The notes: generated by a model from the letters alone, not told the origin. Shown: positions 8,083-15,816, counted from the first letter of the stretch. The stretch is 46,818 nt of DNA from Clostridia bacterium (GCA_017397695.1 JAFQIF010000219.1:1-46818), one strand, 5' to 3'. Made by a program: numbers and translations.

Positions 8083-8105
8083 AAACCCGCAAACTATGCG
8101 GGCTT
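8083..8105 (-). terminator. Terminator of the small leftward operon
   Basis: Leftward it reads AAGCCCGC-atagttt-GCGGG followed by TTTTCTTC, a 5-6 bp GC stem plus T-rich tail. It lies five bases after the end of the 8343-8110 gene and belongs to the same hairpin family as 4831-4846, 4959-4971, 6672-6693 and 6704-6725. Confidence 0.7.
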
Positions 8106-8109
8106 GCAG

Positions 8110-8343
8110 TTAATCCCAAGGTAATCCACGGAAATTTCGGATAATTTGCCGTTGTTCCTTCTTACTCTTTCCCAAGCAGGCGCGGTGCAAATAATCAAGA
8201 TCCTCTTTGCTAAACGGCTTTTTGCGATAACCACGGATGTCATAGGTATCATCCGGCTGGATATTGGCTGCGCCCCAATTCGCTAACCAGTAGAAGAGCA
8301 GGCATAACCCGCCAAGTACCACGAATGTCATTAGATCGTCCAT
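8110..8343 (-). CDS. Small membrane protein (77 aa), island A
   Basis: The start is the ATG at 8343 (MDDLMTFVVLGG), five bases after GGAGG. One hydrophobic helix (about 5-20, FVVLGGLCLLFYWLANW) is followed by a charged cytoplasmic tail with DIRGYRKKPFSKEDLDYLH and a basic KSKKEQRQ segment. It is the last gene of the 9146-8110 operon, ending at a terminator. No function is recognised. Confidence 0.6.
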   Translation of the reverse strand: MDDLMTFVVLGGLCLLFYWLANWGAANIQPDDTYDIRGYRKKPFSKEDLDYLHRACLGKSKKEQRQIIRNFRGLPWD

Positions 8344-8391
8344 GACTTCCTCCAATTATTGTGTTGATATGGCCGATGTTAGTACTCCAGA

Positions 8392-8748
8392 TCAAATGCA
8401 GATTCTAACAATCTCACCACGAAGGAAACGCGCAGGAATAGCGGTAATTCGCTCGACTGCCTGCAAGATCGTGCGAATGTCGTCAGCAACTGCGTTCTTG
8501 TTGCCCCATATGAGGGTGATGTACTTAGGCGCATTCTCAATGGGGTTGCCCCAATGGCCGTAACGGTTGCCGTTCTTCATCCATACATCCCATAAATCGG
8601 CTGAATTTATAACGCTGTCACCGCGGAAGGAATAAACGTTGCCTTCCTCGTCAGTCGCATCAATGAAAAATCGTTCAGGACGCTTATCTGCGGGTAGATG
8701 CTGGAACTTAGAACCATTGAGAACGACGGATTTATATTCGATGGTCAT
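8392..8748 (-). CDS. Hypothetical protein (118 aa), island A
   Basis: I do not recognise it. The start is the ATG at 8748 (MTIEYKSVVL), after GGGAG at about eight bases. It is soluble, of mixed alpha/beta character, with an aromatic stretch (LWDVWMKNGNRYGHWGNP). It is the middle gene of a three-gene leftward operon driven from the divergent control region at 9270-9298. Confidence 0.6.
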   Translation of the reverse strand: MTIEYKSVVLNGSKFQHLPADKRPERFFIDATDEEGNVYSFRGDSVINSADLWDVWMKNGNRYGHWGNPIENAPKYITLIWGNKNAVADDIRTILQAVERITAIPARFLRGEIVRICI

Positions 8749-8870
8749 AATACATACTCCCTTCATATTGTGCTTGATTTAAATTGAGGGAGCGTGTTAT
8801 CATTGACACGTCCCCTCAGCAGTTGTGCTTTGGGCGGATAGGCTCGTCGGCTGTGGAAGGTGGACGAGCC

Positions 8871-9146
8871 TTAATTAATAGTTAGGCGGCGAGTAACGGT
8901 CTGCTTGATAAACTGAGCAGCAAGGTCGGGCATTGCCTTTTTGAAGGCAGCAGAATCGAAACGGCTGGAGGCTACGGCCTTGTAAGAGACTTTGTAAGCC
9001 CCAGCAGTAAGCGTGTCGATGTTGCTTGCGGTCAAGTGAGTTTTTAGCTCATCGGAAATACCTTCAATCATCGTATCAAGCTCTTCACGCATGTGCTTGA
9101 GCTCTTGCAGTTCGGCAACCTTGGAAACGAAATCATTCTGAGACAT
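8871..9146 (-). CDS. Hypothetical phage-type protein (91 aa), island A
   Basis: The start is the ATG at 9146 (MSQNDFVSKV), eight bases after AAGGTGG. A helical N-terminal half (LQELKHMREELDTMIEGISDEL, split here as one coiled coil) is followed by a beta-rich tail ending SSRFDSAAFKKAMPDLAAQF and RRLTIN. The layout resembles small phage proteins of the Gp157/Gam sort, that is a coiled coil followed by a short basic beta tail. I am not sure of the family. It is the first gene after the operator-controlled promoter and a structured leader of about 115 bases. Confidence 0.6.
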   Translation of the reverse strand: MSQNDFVSKVAELQELKHMREELDTMIEGISDELKTHLTASNIDTLTAGAYKVSYKAVASSRFDSAAFKKAMPDLAAQFIKQTVTRRLTIN

Positions 9147-9262
9147 ATGTTTGACCACCTTTCATTTACTGAGGGAAGCCCTCGGCTCGAGCCCTACCCC
9201 TATGGTGCGATGTGACCGGCTGGTTTCTATCTCCTATAGCACCGTGGGCTTTTCCCTTGATC
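9147..9262 (-). promoter_or_regulatory. Structured 5' leader of the leftward operon
   Basis: Between the predicted start of transcription (about 9263) and the first gene, complementary segments occur: AAGCCC with GGGCT, GGTGC with GCACC, and the local palindrome GGCTCGAGCC. Together they can fold into a long bulged hairpin ending before the ribosome site. Whether this is regulatory is not known. Confidence 0.3.
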
Positions 9263-9269
9263 TGGTTAT

Positions 9270-9298
9270 AGTATACACTAAACTGTAGTGTATATCAA
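9270..9298 (-). promoter_or_regulatory. Leftward promoter overlapped by operator O1
   Basis: Promoter TTGATA (9298-9293), 17-bp spacer, TATACT (9275-9270). The perfect inverted repeat TATACACT-aaactgt-AGTGTATA (9272-9294) covers nearly all of it. The same motif occurs in the rightward promoter, so both are probably shut by one repressor. Confidence 0.75.
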
Positions 9299-9354
9299 TC
9301 TCGGAAATAATACCAAACTATCATGAGGATATACACTATTATTTTGTGCATAAT

Positions 9355-9390
9355 GTACACTTGACTGCAGTGTATATCAAAAGGTATAAT
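9355..9390 (+). promoter_or_regulatory. Rightward promoter overlapped by operator O2
   Basis: Promoter TTGACT (9361-9366), 18-bp spacer, TATAAT (9385-9390). Inverted repeat GTACACT-tgactgc-AGTGTATA (9355-9376) spans the -35 box and has the same arms and 7-base centre as O1. A half-site ATATACACT lies between the two at 9329-9337. Confidence 0.75.
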
Positions 9391-9411
9391 AGTCACAAGG
9401 AGGTTGATTCA

Positions 9412-9669
9412 ATGCCAATTGTTTATAAGAAACCAATACTCCCGGAATTGAAAGCAGCAGGATACAGCACCGCACGATTGAGAAAGGAAAAGATCATTGG
9501 CGAGGCAACCATACAGCAACTGCGAGAAGGTAAACTTGTATCGTGGCGACTGTTTGAAATGATTTGCAAGATACTGAAGTGCCAGCCCGGAGACCTTGTT
9601 GAATATGTCCCCGACGAATCAGAAGACGAAAACAGCATTAAAAATAAGACAGAAGAAGTATTGACGTAA
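9412..9669 (+). CDS. Cro/C1-type HTH regulator (85 aa), likely autorepressor
   Basis: The start is the ATG at 9412 (MPIVYKKPIL), nine bases after AAGGAGG. A compact five-helix Cro/C1-like domain fills residues about 10-65: LKAAGYSTARLRKEKIIG, then EATIQQLREGKLVSWRLFEM, then CKILKCQPGDLVEYV, the hallmark ending of HTH_26-type regulators. An acidic tail follows. It would bind DNA as a dimer. Its own promoter and the divergent operon promoter carry matching inverted repeats, so it is the obvious candidate repressor of both. That link is inference from position. Confidence 0.8.
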   Translation: MPIVYKKPILPELKAAGYSTARLRKEKIIGEATIQQLREGKLVSWRLFEMICKILKCQPGDLVEYVPDESEDENSIKNKTEEVLT

Positions 9670-9734
9670 TGTAAAATCAAACATCTGTTTTCATTTACGC
9701 TTGAAGATACAAACTCAATCCCTGCTATTTCTGG

Positions 9735-9752
9735 TTTATTTGGGCAAATAAA
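9735..9752. repeat. 18-bp palindrome upstream of the serine recombinase
   Basis: TTTATTTG-gg-CAAATAAA is a perfect 8-bp inverted repeat with a 2-base centre, 50 bases before the recombinase start. Nearby AAGTGT (9751) and ACACTT (9783) form an outer pair. It could be a recombination crossover site with a 2-bp centre (typical of serine recombinases) or an operator. Confidence 0.45.
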
Positions 9753-9801
9753 GTGTAAATTGATCGTTTAACCCTTTCTTTAACACTTGGAGGAACAGAG
9801 T

Positions 9802-10407
9802 ATGGAATACGGATATGGACGCTGTTCAACGAATGAGACCCGACAAGATATCAATAGGCAAATTCGCGAACTCAAAGCAGCAGGCGCAAAAGAGATAGTT
9901 GTTGAGTTTGAGCATGGAGATGCCAAAGTGAAGCAAAACTTGAATGCACTGCTTGATAAGGCCATCGAAGGTGACACGATCATCACGCTTGAGGTAAGCC
10001 GCCTGACCAGAAGCACGCAACAGCTTTGCGAACTCATCGAAATCATTAGAAAGAAGCGTCTACGTCTGGTTATTCTCGGCAGCGTTACGATTGATTGCCG
10101 TCAAGGGCAAATTGATCCCATGAGTGAGGCTTTTATGAAGATGGCCGGAGTCTTCAGTGAGCTTGAGCTTCAAATAATTCGCGCCCGTGTACGCTCTGGC
10201 ATGCAGAACGCAAAAGCTAAGGGTAAGCAGATCGGCAGGAAACAGATGACAAAGGAGAGCATACCAGCGGTATTTATCAAGCATTACCCAGCGCTGGAGG
10301 CAGGTACTTTAAATATCAGCGAACTTGCACGGCTTTGCGGAATCAGCAGGCCGACAGCGTACAAATACAAGCGGTTAATGCTTGAAAATCAGAAAGTAGC
10401 CGGATAA
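9802..10407 (+). CDS. Serine recombinase (resolvase/invertase family)
   Basis: A 201-residue site-specific recombinase. The start is the ATG at 9802 (MEYGYGRCST), after GGAGG eight to nine bases away; the TTG at 9787 overlaps that site. The catalytic Ser is residue 9 in YGRCST. The conserved SRLTRS segment is at about 72, and the E helix with FSELELQIIRARVRSGM follows. A C-terminal Hin-type HTH ends in ARLCGISRPTAYKYKRLM. The size matches small resolvases or invertases, not large integrases. No invertible segment was found nearby. It is followed by a terminator. Confidence 0.92.
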   Translation: MEYGYGRCSTNETRQDINRQIRELKAAGAKEIVVEFEHGDAKVKQNLNALLDKAIEGDTIITLEVSRLTRSTQQLCELIEIIRKKRLRLVILGSVTIDCRQGQIDPMSEAFMKMAGVFSELELQIIRARVRSGMQNAKAKGKQIGRKQMTKESIPAVFIKHYPALEAGTLNISELARLCGISRPTAYKYKRLMLENQKVAG

Positions 10408-10413
10408 TAAAAG

Positions 10414-10449
10414 ACAGCGGATAGCCAGAAAAGGCCGTCCGCTGTTTTG
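10414..10449 (+). terminator. Terminator after the serine recombinase
   Basis: ACAGCGGA (10414-10421) and TCCGCTGT (10438-10445) form a perfect 8-bp stem around a 16-base loop, followed by TTTGT. Confidence 0.6.
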
Positions 10450-10567
10450 TGTATATAGGGGGATAGTAAACATTATCGGTTATGCTCTCAAGTTTCTTAG
10501 TGCCTGGGTGTGATGTTTTTCACTCAAGTCAAGGAAGAATCTAACACCGAAATATGGAATAAACACT

Positions 10568-11854
10568 TCAATCAACGTATCTTTCCATTACATTAGCCAT
10601 CATAACATCTGTGAAAACTACATTGCCATTTTTCAAATCAAGTTTGAAGTAGACATACAACTCTTTTTCGACTCTGGACATACCGCCAAATTGGTTTTTT
10701 GCGCCATAATCCAAAGTAACAGTAATTCTATATTCCTCATCGATTAATACTGCCTGAGAGTCAACGTTTCCACCATAACGGCGATATGAGTATGGATCAT
10801 TAAGGTGTTCAATGATATGCTCTTCTGCTTTTTCAACACACATCCAGCGACCATAAGATAAAAGACATTTTTCTTTTTGCTCATCTGTCATGTACGGATA
10901 GTATTCTTGAATCACAGCATATGCTTTATCGGTTTCGGCATTTCTATAATTCAGTATTTGCTCAATAGCAGCTTCCACATCACTATTCGTTATTACTTTC
11001 GGCGTTACCGTTGGCGATGAGGTTGCAGACGGTGTAGTAATAAGGGTAGGTGTTGGAATGAATGACAGAGAGGAAACAGGCGACACTACTCCTTTTCCTG
11101 AGGAGTCAACACATAAAGACATTTTGGCATTATTAATAACTATGTAATCTCCCTCATTCACAGTTATATATGTCGATCCAGAAAACAGTGAACTACAATC
11201 AATAGGTTCATTTTCGGGGTTATTTCTTGATATCTGATATGCACCAATGATTCCCTCTATGCAATAGTCATCAGAAGTATATCTATCGGATAAAGTCTCA
11301 ATCTTATATTCACCTGCGGGTAAATCTTTGCCAACAAGGAATATACCATACTTTTCCAACTCGCCACTATTTAGTTGTTCTGCCTCAACTAATACAGCGT
11401 CCAAGAGCATAATGTATTGCCCCTTTTCAACATATATCTTACGCATTACCCTTTCGTAAGAGTAAGAAAAACCATTAGGAGTATCTGAGACACCAAATAG
11501 TGCATTTGCACCCCATAATGAAAAAATATAATAATCCCCCGGTTCAAAATCAGATCCACATCTCAATACTCTACCGGACATATCACCAATCAGGCATTCG
11601 GAAAACATCTCATGATCAATAAAGCCAAAGTTCGCCTGATAAGATCCGCTCGAATAATTCGTATCATTCTGTGAAGCCTCATTTTCAATTTGCCCGCCCA
11701 AAGCTATGATTTGGGCGTCAATCTGTTTCTTTGCGGATAACAACTCGTCAATAGAGGCATCCCACCAGCCTCCAGCCAATACATCAACTGCAGCAAGTGA
11801 AATACCGGGCAACAGGAATGTTCCTAGAACAAACAATGTAAAGATTTTCTTCAT
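10568..11854 (-). CDS. Secreted protein of unknown function (428 aa)
   Basis: The start is the ATG at 11854 (MKKIFTLFVLG), eight bases after GGAGG, giving a clean signal peptide (cleavage probably after GISLA). The exported part has a short helix, two beta-rich segments with repeated GDYYIF/GEYKIE/GDYIVI phrases (about 80-255), a Pro/Thr/Ser linker (PTPTLITTPSATSSPTVTP, about 270), and a C-terminal domain with Trp/Tyr-rich helices and a strand-rich end. There is no lipobox, LPXTG or membrane anchor. The linker-separated layout suits a protein acting at or outside the cell wall. It is a single-gene unit within island A. Confidence 0.75.
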   Translation of the reverse strand: MKKIFTLFVLGTFLLPGISLAAVDVLAGGWWDASIDELLSAKKQIDAQIIALGGQIENEASQNDTNYSSGSYQANFGFIDHEMFSECLIGDMSGRVLRCGSDFEPGDYYIFSLWGANALFGVSDTPNGFSYSYERVMRKIYVEKGQYIMLLDAVLVEAEQLNSGELEKYGIFLVGKDLPAGEYKIETLSDRYTSDDYCIEGIIGAYQISRNNPENEPIDCSSLFSGSTYITVNEGDYIVINNAKMSLCVDSSGKGVVSPVSSLSFIPTPTLITTPSATSSPTVTPKVITNSDVEAAIEQILNYRNAETDKAYAVIQEYYPYMTDEQKEKCLLSYGRWMCVEKAEEHIIEHLNDPYSYRRYGGNVDSQAVLIDEEYRITVTLDYGAKNQFGGMSRVEKELYVYFKLDLKNGNVVFTDVMMANVMERYVD

Positions 11855-11971
11855 TTTTCTCGCCTCCTTGAGCATGATATATTCTTTATCTGTATGACAA
11901 TTCTACTGCAATTTGCGGTATAATTCAAGAATAAACTCATCTGTGCCAATAATAAGCATGAGGTGAGGTTT

Positions 11972-12199
11972 ATGTATCGCAACATCCGCGACTTAAGAGA
12001 GGATGCAGATTTAACGCAAAAGCAAGTAGCGGATATGCTGCATTGCTCTCAGCAGGTGTACGCGAATTATGAACTTGGGCAGAGGGATATTCCTACTAGC
12101 CTTCTGATTGCACTTGCTAAAATACATCGCACATCTACCGATTACATTTTAGGATTAACTGACGTCAAGGACGCTTACCCTGCCAAAAACAAAGATTGA
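11972..12199 (+). CDS. XRE-family HTH regulator (75 aa)
   Basis: The start is the ATG at 11972 (MYRNIRDLRED), after GAGGTGAGG. The classical XRE helix-turn-helix is clear: LTQKQVADMLHCSQQVYANYELGQRDIPTSLL as a whole, followed by LAKIHRTSTDYILGL. No other domain is present. It lies divergently from the secreted protein and 160 bases before the DUF4365 gene, with a terminator between, so it may control either neighbour. Confidence 0.88.
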   Translation: MYRNIRDLREDADLTQKQVADMLHCSQQVYANYELGQRDIPTSLLIALAKIHRTSTDYILGLTDVKDAYPAKNKD

Positions 12200-12227
12200 T
12201 ATTCTGATGTCCTATTCCTCACAAGAG

Positions 12228-12264
12228 AAACAGACGCTTTCGGCTTTAAAAGGTCTGTTTTTTT
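12228..12264 (+). terminator. Terminator after the XRE regulator
   Basis: AAACAGAC (12228-12235) pairs with GTCTGTTT (12253-12260), followed by more Ts and TTTATTT. Confidence 0.7.
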
Positions 12265-12301
12265 ATTTCGCTTACCTTATCCGTATGAAAAAGCACATCT
12301 G

Positions 12302-12330
12302 TTTACTATTTGGATTACGAATGGTATAAT
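12302..12330 (+). promoter_or_regulatory. Promoter of the DUF4365-type gene
   Basis: TTTACT (12302-12307), 17-bp spacer, TATAAT (12325-12330). It lies inside a possible upstream extension of the reading frame, which argues for the later TTG start at 12364. Confidence 0.7.
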
Positions 12331-12363
12331 ATTTCAAACAAACAGCATCTGGAGGGAGTGCGC

Positions 12364-14154
12364 TTGGATTCTAAAGCAATCGAAACACTTGCAGTCACTG
12401 CCGTAAAAGATAGTATTGTAAAATCAAAGTATCTAGATCAGTTTATCCCAGATAACGACAAAGAGCCATCTTGGGATGGAAATGTATATATTTACAATCA
12501 CGAGGATAAGAAAAAAGAGCATTTAGTTGGTCGAATGCCCGTACAAGTTAAAGGTAAAGAGCATAAGGATCTCAGAAAAAACGCTATCAGATACAAAGTA
12601 TCCGTTACTGATCTACGTAATTATTTAAATGATGGTGGTGTTATTTACTTTGTCGTCTATCTGCATAGCACTACCTATGAAAAGAAAGTATACTTCATAG
12701 AATTACCACCAATTAAGCTACGCTCTATTCTTACCGATAGTGGCAATCAAAAAACTATTACTCTAACTCTCAAGCAATTACCATTGCAAGGCGACAAACT
12801 TGCCACCTTATTTATGAATTGCTATACGAATTGTAAACAGCAGAGCAGTTTTTCTTCTGCAAAACTATACTCTTTGCAAGAACTAAAAGAACAAGGCGTA
12901 CTTGAAGGCGTAACTACAAGCGTTTCAGGTTTAGGAGATCGAGAAGATTTTGAAACTGCATTTTTGACAAACGAAGTCTATTTTTACGCTCAAATTAAAG
13001 GAAGTAGCATTCAACAACCATTGCTGGAAATCCCGCAAGATCTTCATATTCAAAGAACCGTTAACGCAGATATATGCGTTGAAACGCGAAAATACTATAA
13101 CTCGTTCACAAGAACTCGCAGTATAGAAAAAACTGTTATTAAGATTGGAGACAGTACCTTTTTAACACTCAATCAGGATAGTTCTTGTCGCTTTAATTAC
13201 AAATCTTCAACAAATCTTCATAGTTTGATCATTGATCTCCCCTTTATTCTCGATGCATTAAAATCTGGTGGTTTCAAAATTGATGAATTACCTTTCGCCC
13301 TCAATAAAGAGAGTGCAAAATACAAAAGTTTTGATTTTGATGTTCAAGAGAAGCGATTGACTTTCTACCGAAAAGTAATTTCTACATTTCACAAATTGCA
13401 TTGTCAAGAAGACATTGATTTTGATCTTCTGGACAAAAAAGGCTTTCGGAATCTTGACTATCTCGTAAGAGCTTTTACTAGTGATTCTCACATTCTTTCT
13501 GGGTTAGCCGAAAATCTTCCTCCTGTCATTAATCTCGAAATTGGAGATCTTAGTTTCATCCTATGGTTTGAACAACAATCCGATGATCCCACTTCTTATC
13601 GTATCTCCGATTTTTTCGAAACCAATGCCAGATTCTACATTGCAGAGGATGAGAATCAACCCATTTCTCAGTATGCCTTGCTCAGTAAAAACGATCTGTT
13701 ACACGCCAACAATATTCAACTAAGTAAATTGCTCCCTTCTTTCAAAGAATTACCTCCTCATGATTATGTATTTGATCGCGCTAACTATATGCTGTTGGAT
13801 CTGCTATCTGCATATGATGAATCTAATGGCACTAGAACCGATTTGCTTGATACTGCCTTTGCATTTGCATGCTGGCTAGAAACAGCACCTCCAGAGAAAC
13901 TCAGCAAAAGCATATCATCTGTCAACAAACTTCAAACCATTCGGAGAATGCGCGAACTGAAGAAAAATGAGATTGATCACCTCTGTGCTATGGCTTCTGA
14001 TTTGTCTTCCCCTAATGACATTCAAGTTGCTGTGCACCTTTTGCTTGGCTCTCAAACAATGGCAGCACATTATTTCTCAAAACTGGATTCCGATCAGCAA
14101 TCATGTATGAAAGAATACCCTATCTTCCATTTCTGGAATGATACAAACTCTTAA
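12364..14154 (+). CDS. DUF4365-type nuclease-like protein (596 aa)
   Basis: The N-terminal 150 residues look like a PD-(D/E)XK-fold DUF4365 domain: a helix with Glu (AIETLAVTAVKDSIV), then EPSWDGNVYIY giving an Asp, then RMPVQVKGKEH giving Q-x-K. That is the E...D...QVK pattern of the nuclease core. The remaining 430 residues are not recognised. The start is TTG at 12364 (LDSKAIETLA), seven bases after GGAGGG. The frame is open back to a TTG at 12310, but a promoter -10 box lies in between. Such proteins occur in defence-rich islands; a role in degrading foreign DNA is inference. It is the last gene of island A. Confidence 0.65.
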   Translation: MDSKAIETLAVTAVKDSIVKSKYLDQFIPDNDKEPSWDGNVYIYNHEDKKKEHLVGRMPVQVKGKEHKDLRKNAIRYKVSVTDLRNYLNDGGVIYFVVYLHSTTYEKKVYFIELPPIKLRSILTDSGNQKTITLTLKQLPLQGDKLATLFMNCYTNCKQQSSFSSAKLYSLQELKEQGVLEGVTTSVSGLGDREDFETAFLTNEVYFYAQIKGSSIQQPLLEIPQDLHIQRTVNADICVETRKYYNSFTRTRSIEKTVIKIGDSTFLTLNQDSSCRFNYKSSTNLHSLIIDLPFILDALKSGGFKIDELPFALNKESAKYKSFDFDVQEKRLTFYRKVISTFHKLHCQEDIDFDLLDKKGFRNLDYLVRAFTSDSHILSGLAENLPPVINLEIGDLSFILWFEQQSDDPTSYRISDFFETNARFYIAEDENQPISQYALLSKNDLLHANNIQLSKLLPSFKELPPHDYVFDRANYMLLDLLSAYDESNGTRTDLLDTAFAFACWLETAPPEKLSKSISSVNKLQTIRRMRELKKNEIDHLCAMASDLSSPNDIQVAVHLLLGSQTMAAHYFSKLDSDQQSCMKEYPIFHFWNDTNS

Positions 14155-14252
14155 TTGAGGCCATAATACCCTCTTGCGGATACCACGGCCATGCATTATA
14201 ATCTTCGTTGAATTCAGTCGTTCTTCTAAGGGTTGTAGTGTTCTGGGGTGGG

Positions 14253-14297
14253 TTCGGGACCAAAAGGTCGCAGGTTCAAATCCTGTCACCTCGACCA
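14253..14297 (+). repeat. Attachment-site copy 2 (junction of islands A and B)
   Basis: Identical to the 3' half of tRNA-Pro at 1853-1897 (47 bp including two bases further left). No 5' half of a tRNA precedes it, so it is not a functional tRNA gene. It is followed by two terminators, as a tRNA end would be. Confidence 0.92.
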
Positions 14298-14304
14298 GAA
14301 AATG

Positions 14305-14374
14305 CCGGAAACCGAAAGGTTTCCGGTTCTTTTTTTGTCTCTTTTGCACAAAGCGCCGTCTTTGGCGCTTTTTT
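14305..14374 (+). terminator. Two tandem terminators after attachment copy 2
   Basis: CCGGAAACC-gaaa-GGTTTCCGG (14305-14326) is followed by TTCTTTTTTTG. AAGCGCC-gtcttt-GGCGCTT (14351-14370) is followed by TTTT. Both are strong. They would insulate island B from read-through, and from tRNA transcription when island B alone is integrated. Confidence 0.85.
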
Positions 14375-14439
14375 CATGCAACGAATGTGCAACCTTGAGA
14401 AAAGGGTCAAAGGCGGTGAGTTTAGTTCAGCAGATGCAT

Positions 14440-14907
14440 TCAGTTGATTATTGCAATTAAGTATTCTCGCAATTGGATGATTTCTTCTCTTCCTAATGTG
14501 ATTGTCAGATGGTTATCCGTTAAGCCCTCGTGCCAGAAATAGATTTCCCACTCAACATATATATCGGCAATTTCGCATCCCGGACGGATCCATATATGAT
14601 CACCGTCTTTACGCATATCTCTTTTAGGATGCAGCTTAAAAACGAAGTCTGGCTCGACAAAGCGTATTCTTTCCGGTTCTGCAATTTCATCGTTAAGCAG
14701 TTTGGTTAGCCGATCAGTCATTTCTTCGACTTCAGACGAAAGGAGAACCTCATCACCGCTTTTGTGGTAGTTCAACCAACAGCCAGAAGAAAAGGAGAAG
14801 TCGCATTTACACCAGCGACAATCCCACTCATCTTCTTCGGTTAGAGTTCTGTAGTTGTTTATTTTCAAATAGACGTCAATGCCCGCAACATCCATTTTCA
14901 GGTGCAT
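14440..14907 (-). CDS. Possible WapI-like immunity protein (155 aa)
   Basis: The start is the ATG at 14907 (MHLKMDVAGIDVY), six bases after GAGGTG. It is a small acidic, Trp-rich cytosolic protein. The order of a beta-rich N-terminus with EDEWDCRWCKCDFSF, a helix (EVEEMTDRLTKLLNDE), EPDFVFKL, a beta strand with IYVEWEIYFWHEG and a last helix (REEIIQLREYLIAII) resembles WapI-type immunity or related polymorphic-toxin antidotes. Family assignment is tentative. No toxin gene is next to it, so it may be an orphan immunity gene. It lies 51 bases after a WG-repeat gene on the same strand. Confidence 0.5.
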   Translation of the reverse strand: MHLKMDVAGIDVYLKINNYRTLTEEDEWDCRWCKCDFSFSSGCWLNYHKSGDEVLLSSEVEEMTDRLTKLLNDEIAEPERIRFVEPDFVFKLHPKRDMRKDGDHIWIRPGCEIADIYVEWEIYFWHEGLTDNHLTITLGREEIIQLREYLIAIIN

Positions 14908-14958
14908 ATTCTTCACCTCGTCCTATTTTTCAATTGCTTTTTCAATAATAAAAATCTG

Positions 14959-15771
14959 TTAGAATATGATAATGTCTTTTCCGTCCTTCTGTACAACCAT
15001 TTTCTTTTGCCCATTGTATTCTCTTTCGGTATATGGCTCGTGATAAGCAATCCATTCTCCTTTGACAACGTTGTAAACATAGATGTAGTCAATTCCACCG
15101 CCGGGAACATGCTCATCAAAAAAGATGCAGTCATCGGCATAAAAGCAACTGTTGAACATATACCCATTATCGAAATCGAAATCCAGATCAAGTATTTCCT
15201 GCTGCCGTTCTATGTCATAGATACAGTTGCAGCCATTTTTCCATCCACCCTTATGACATAGTACATATTGCTCTGTATCATCAATCTCAAACAGTTCATC
15301 ATACTGACAAGGGACAATCTCATTATTTTGCTGATCAATAATGCCCCATTGCTCGTTTTCGCACCAGTAACGACCATTATCATCAATAGACCACTCGCCA
15401 CGACATACGACGGCACGCCCGTTCCAGAAATGCATAGCATACACATATTGTGGCGAAATAACCTCGTGACCTTCCAGATCGATCCAGCCCCACAATCCGG
15501 CGGCGGGATATAGATTGTGATGATACCGAAGGTCTAATTCACCAAGCAGACTAACCATAATCAGCCCATCGTTATATCCTCCACAAGACGGATAAAGACA
15601 CAAATGCGTATTGGCATAGCAATCAGGTAATAGAAATGCCTCTCGATTGTTTTCGTCAATCAGATACAGATGTCCATCATCGTTTATTGTACCACAGCCG
15701 AATCCATTGTCATTTCCATCACGAATAAAAATACTATCTTCTGAAGAGAGATTGATCTTCTTAAATGCCAT
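14959..15771 (-). CDS. WG-repeat protein (270 aa)
   Basis: The start is the ATG at 15771 (MAFKKINLSSEDS), after GGAGA at six bases. Two WG-type repeats are clear: GLWGWIDLEGHEVISPQY with GRAVVCRG, and QWGIIDQQNNEIVPCQYDEL. Weaker units flank them. WG repeats form beta-propeller-like or solenoid surfaces used in protein binding, and they are common near toxin/immunity genes. There is no signal peptide, so it acts in the cytosol. The exact function is unknown. Confidence 0.75.
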   Translation of the reverse strand: MAFKKINLSSEDSIFIRDGNDNGFGCGTINDDGHLYLIDENNREAFLLPDCYANTHLCLYPSCGGYNDGLIMVSLLGELDLRYHHNLYPAAGLWGWIDLEGHEVISPQYVYAMHFWNGRAVVCRGEWSIDDNGRYWCENEQWGIIDQQNNEIVPCQYDELFEIDDTEQYVLCHKGGWKNGCNCIYDIERQQEILDLDFDFDNGYMFNSCFYADDCIFFDEHVPGGGIDYIYVYNVVKGEWIAYHEPYTEREYNGQKKMVVQKDGKDIIIF

Positions 15772-15816
15772 AAGAATTCTCCAATCATATATCTTTAATT
15801 GTATTATAACACAAAA

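Noticed and set aside
1853..14297. Island A as a conjugative element (ICE)
   Set aside because: No relaxase, coupling protein or type IV secretion gene is present; at most it is a mobilisable or phage-satellite-like island.
14101..14349. A leftward frame containing VTGFEPATFWS
   Set aside because: This is the antisense translation of the tRNA-Pro 3' half, a common false gene in annotations. The frames at 18150-18380 have the same origin.
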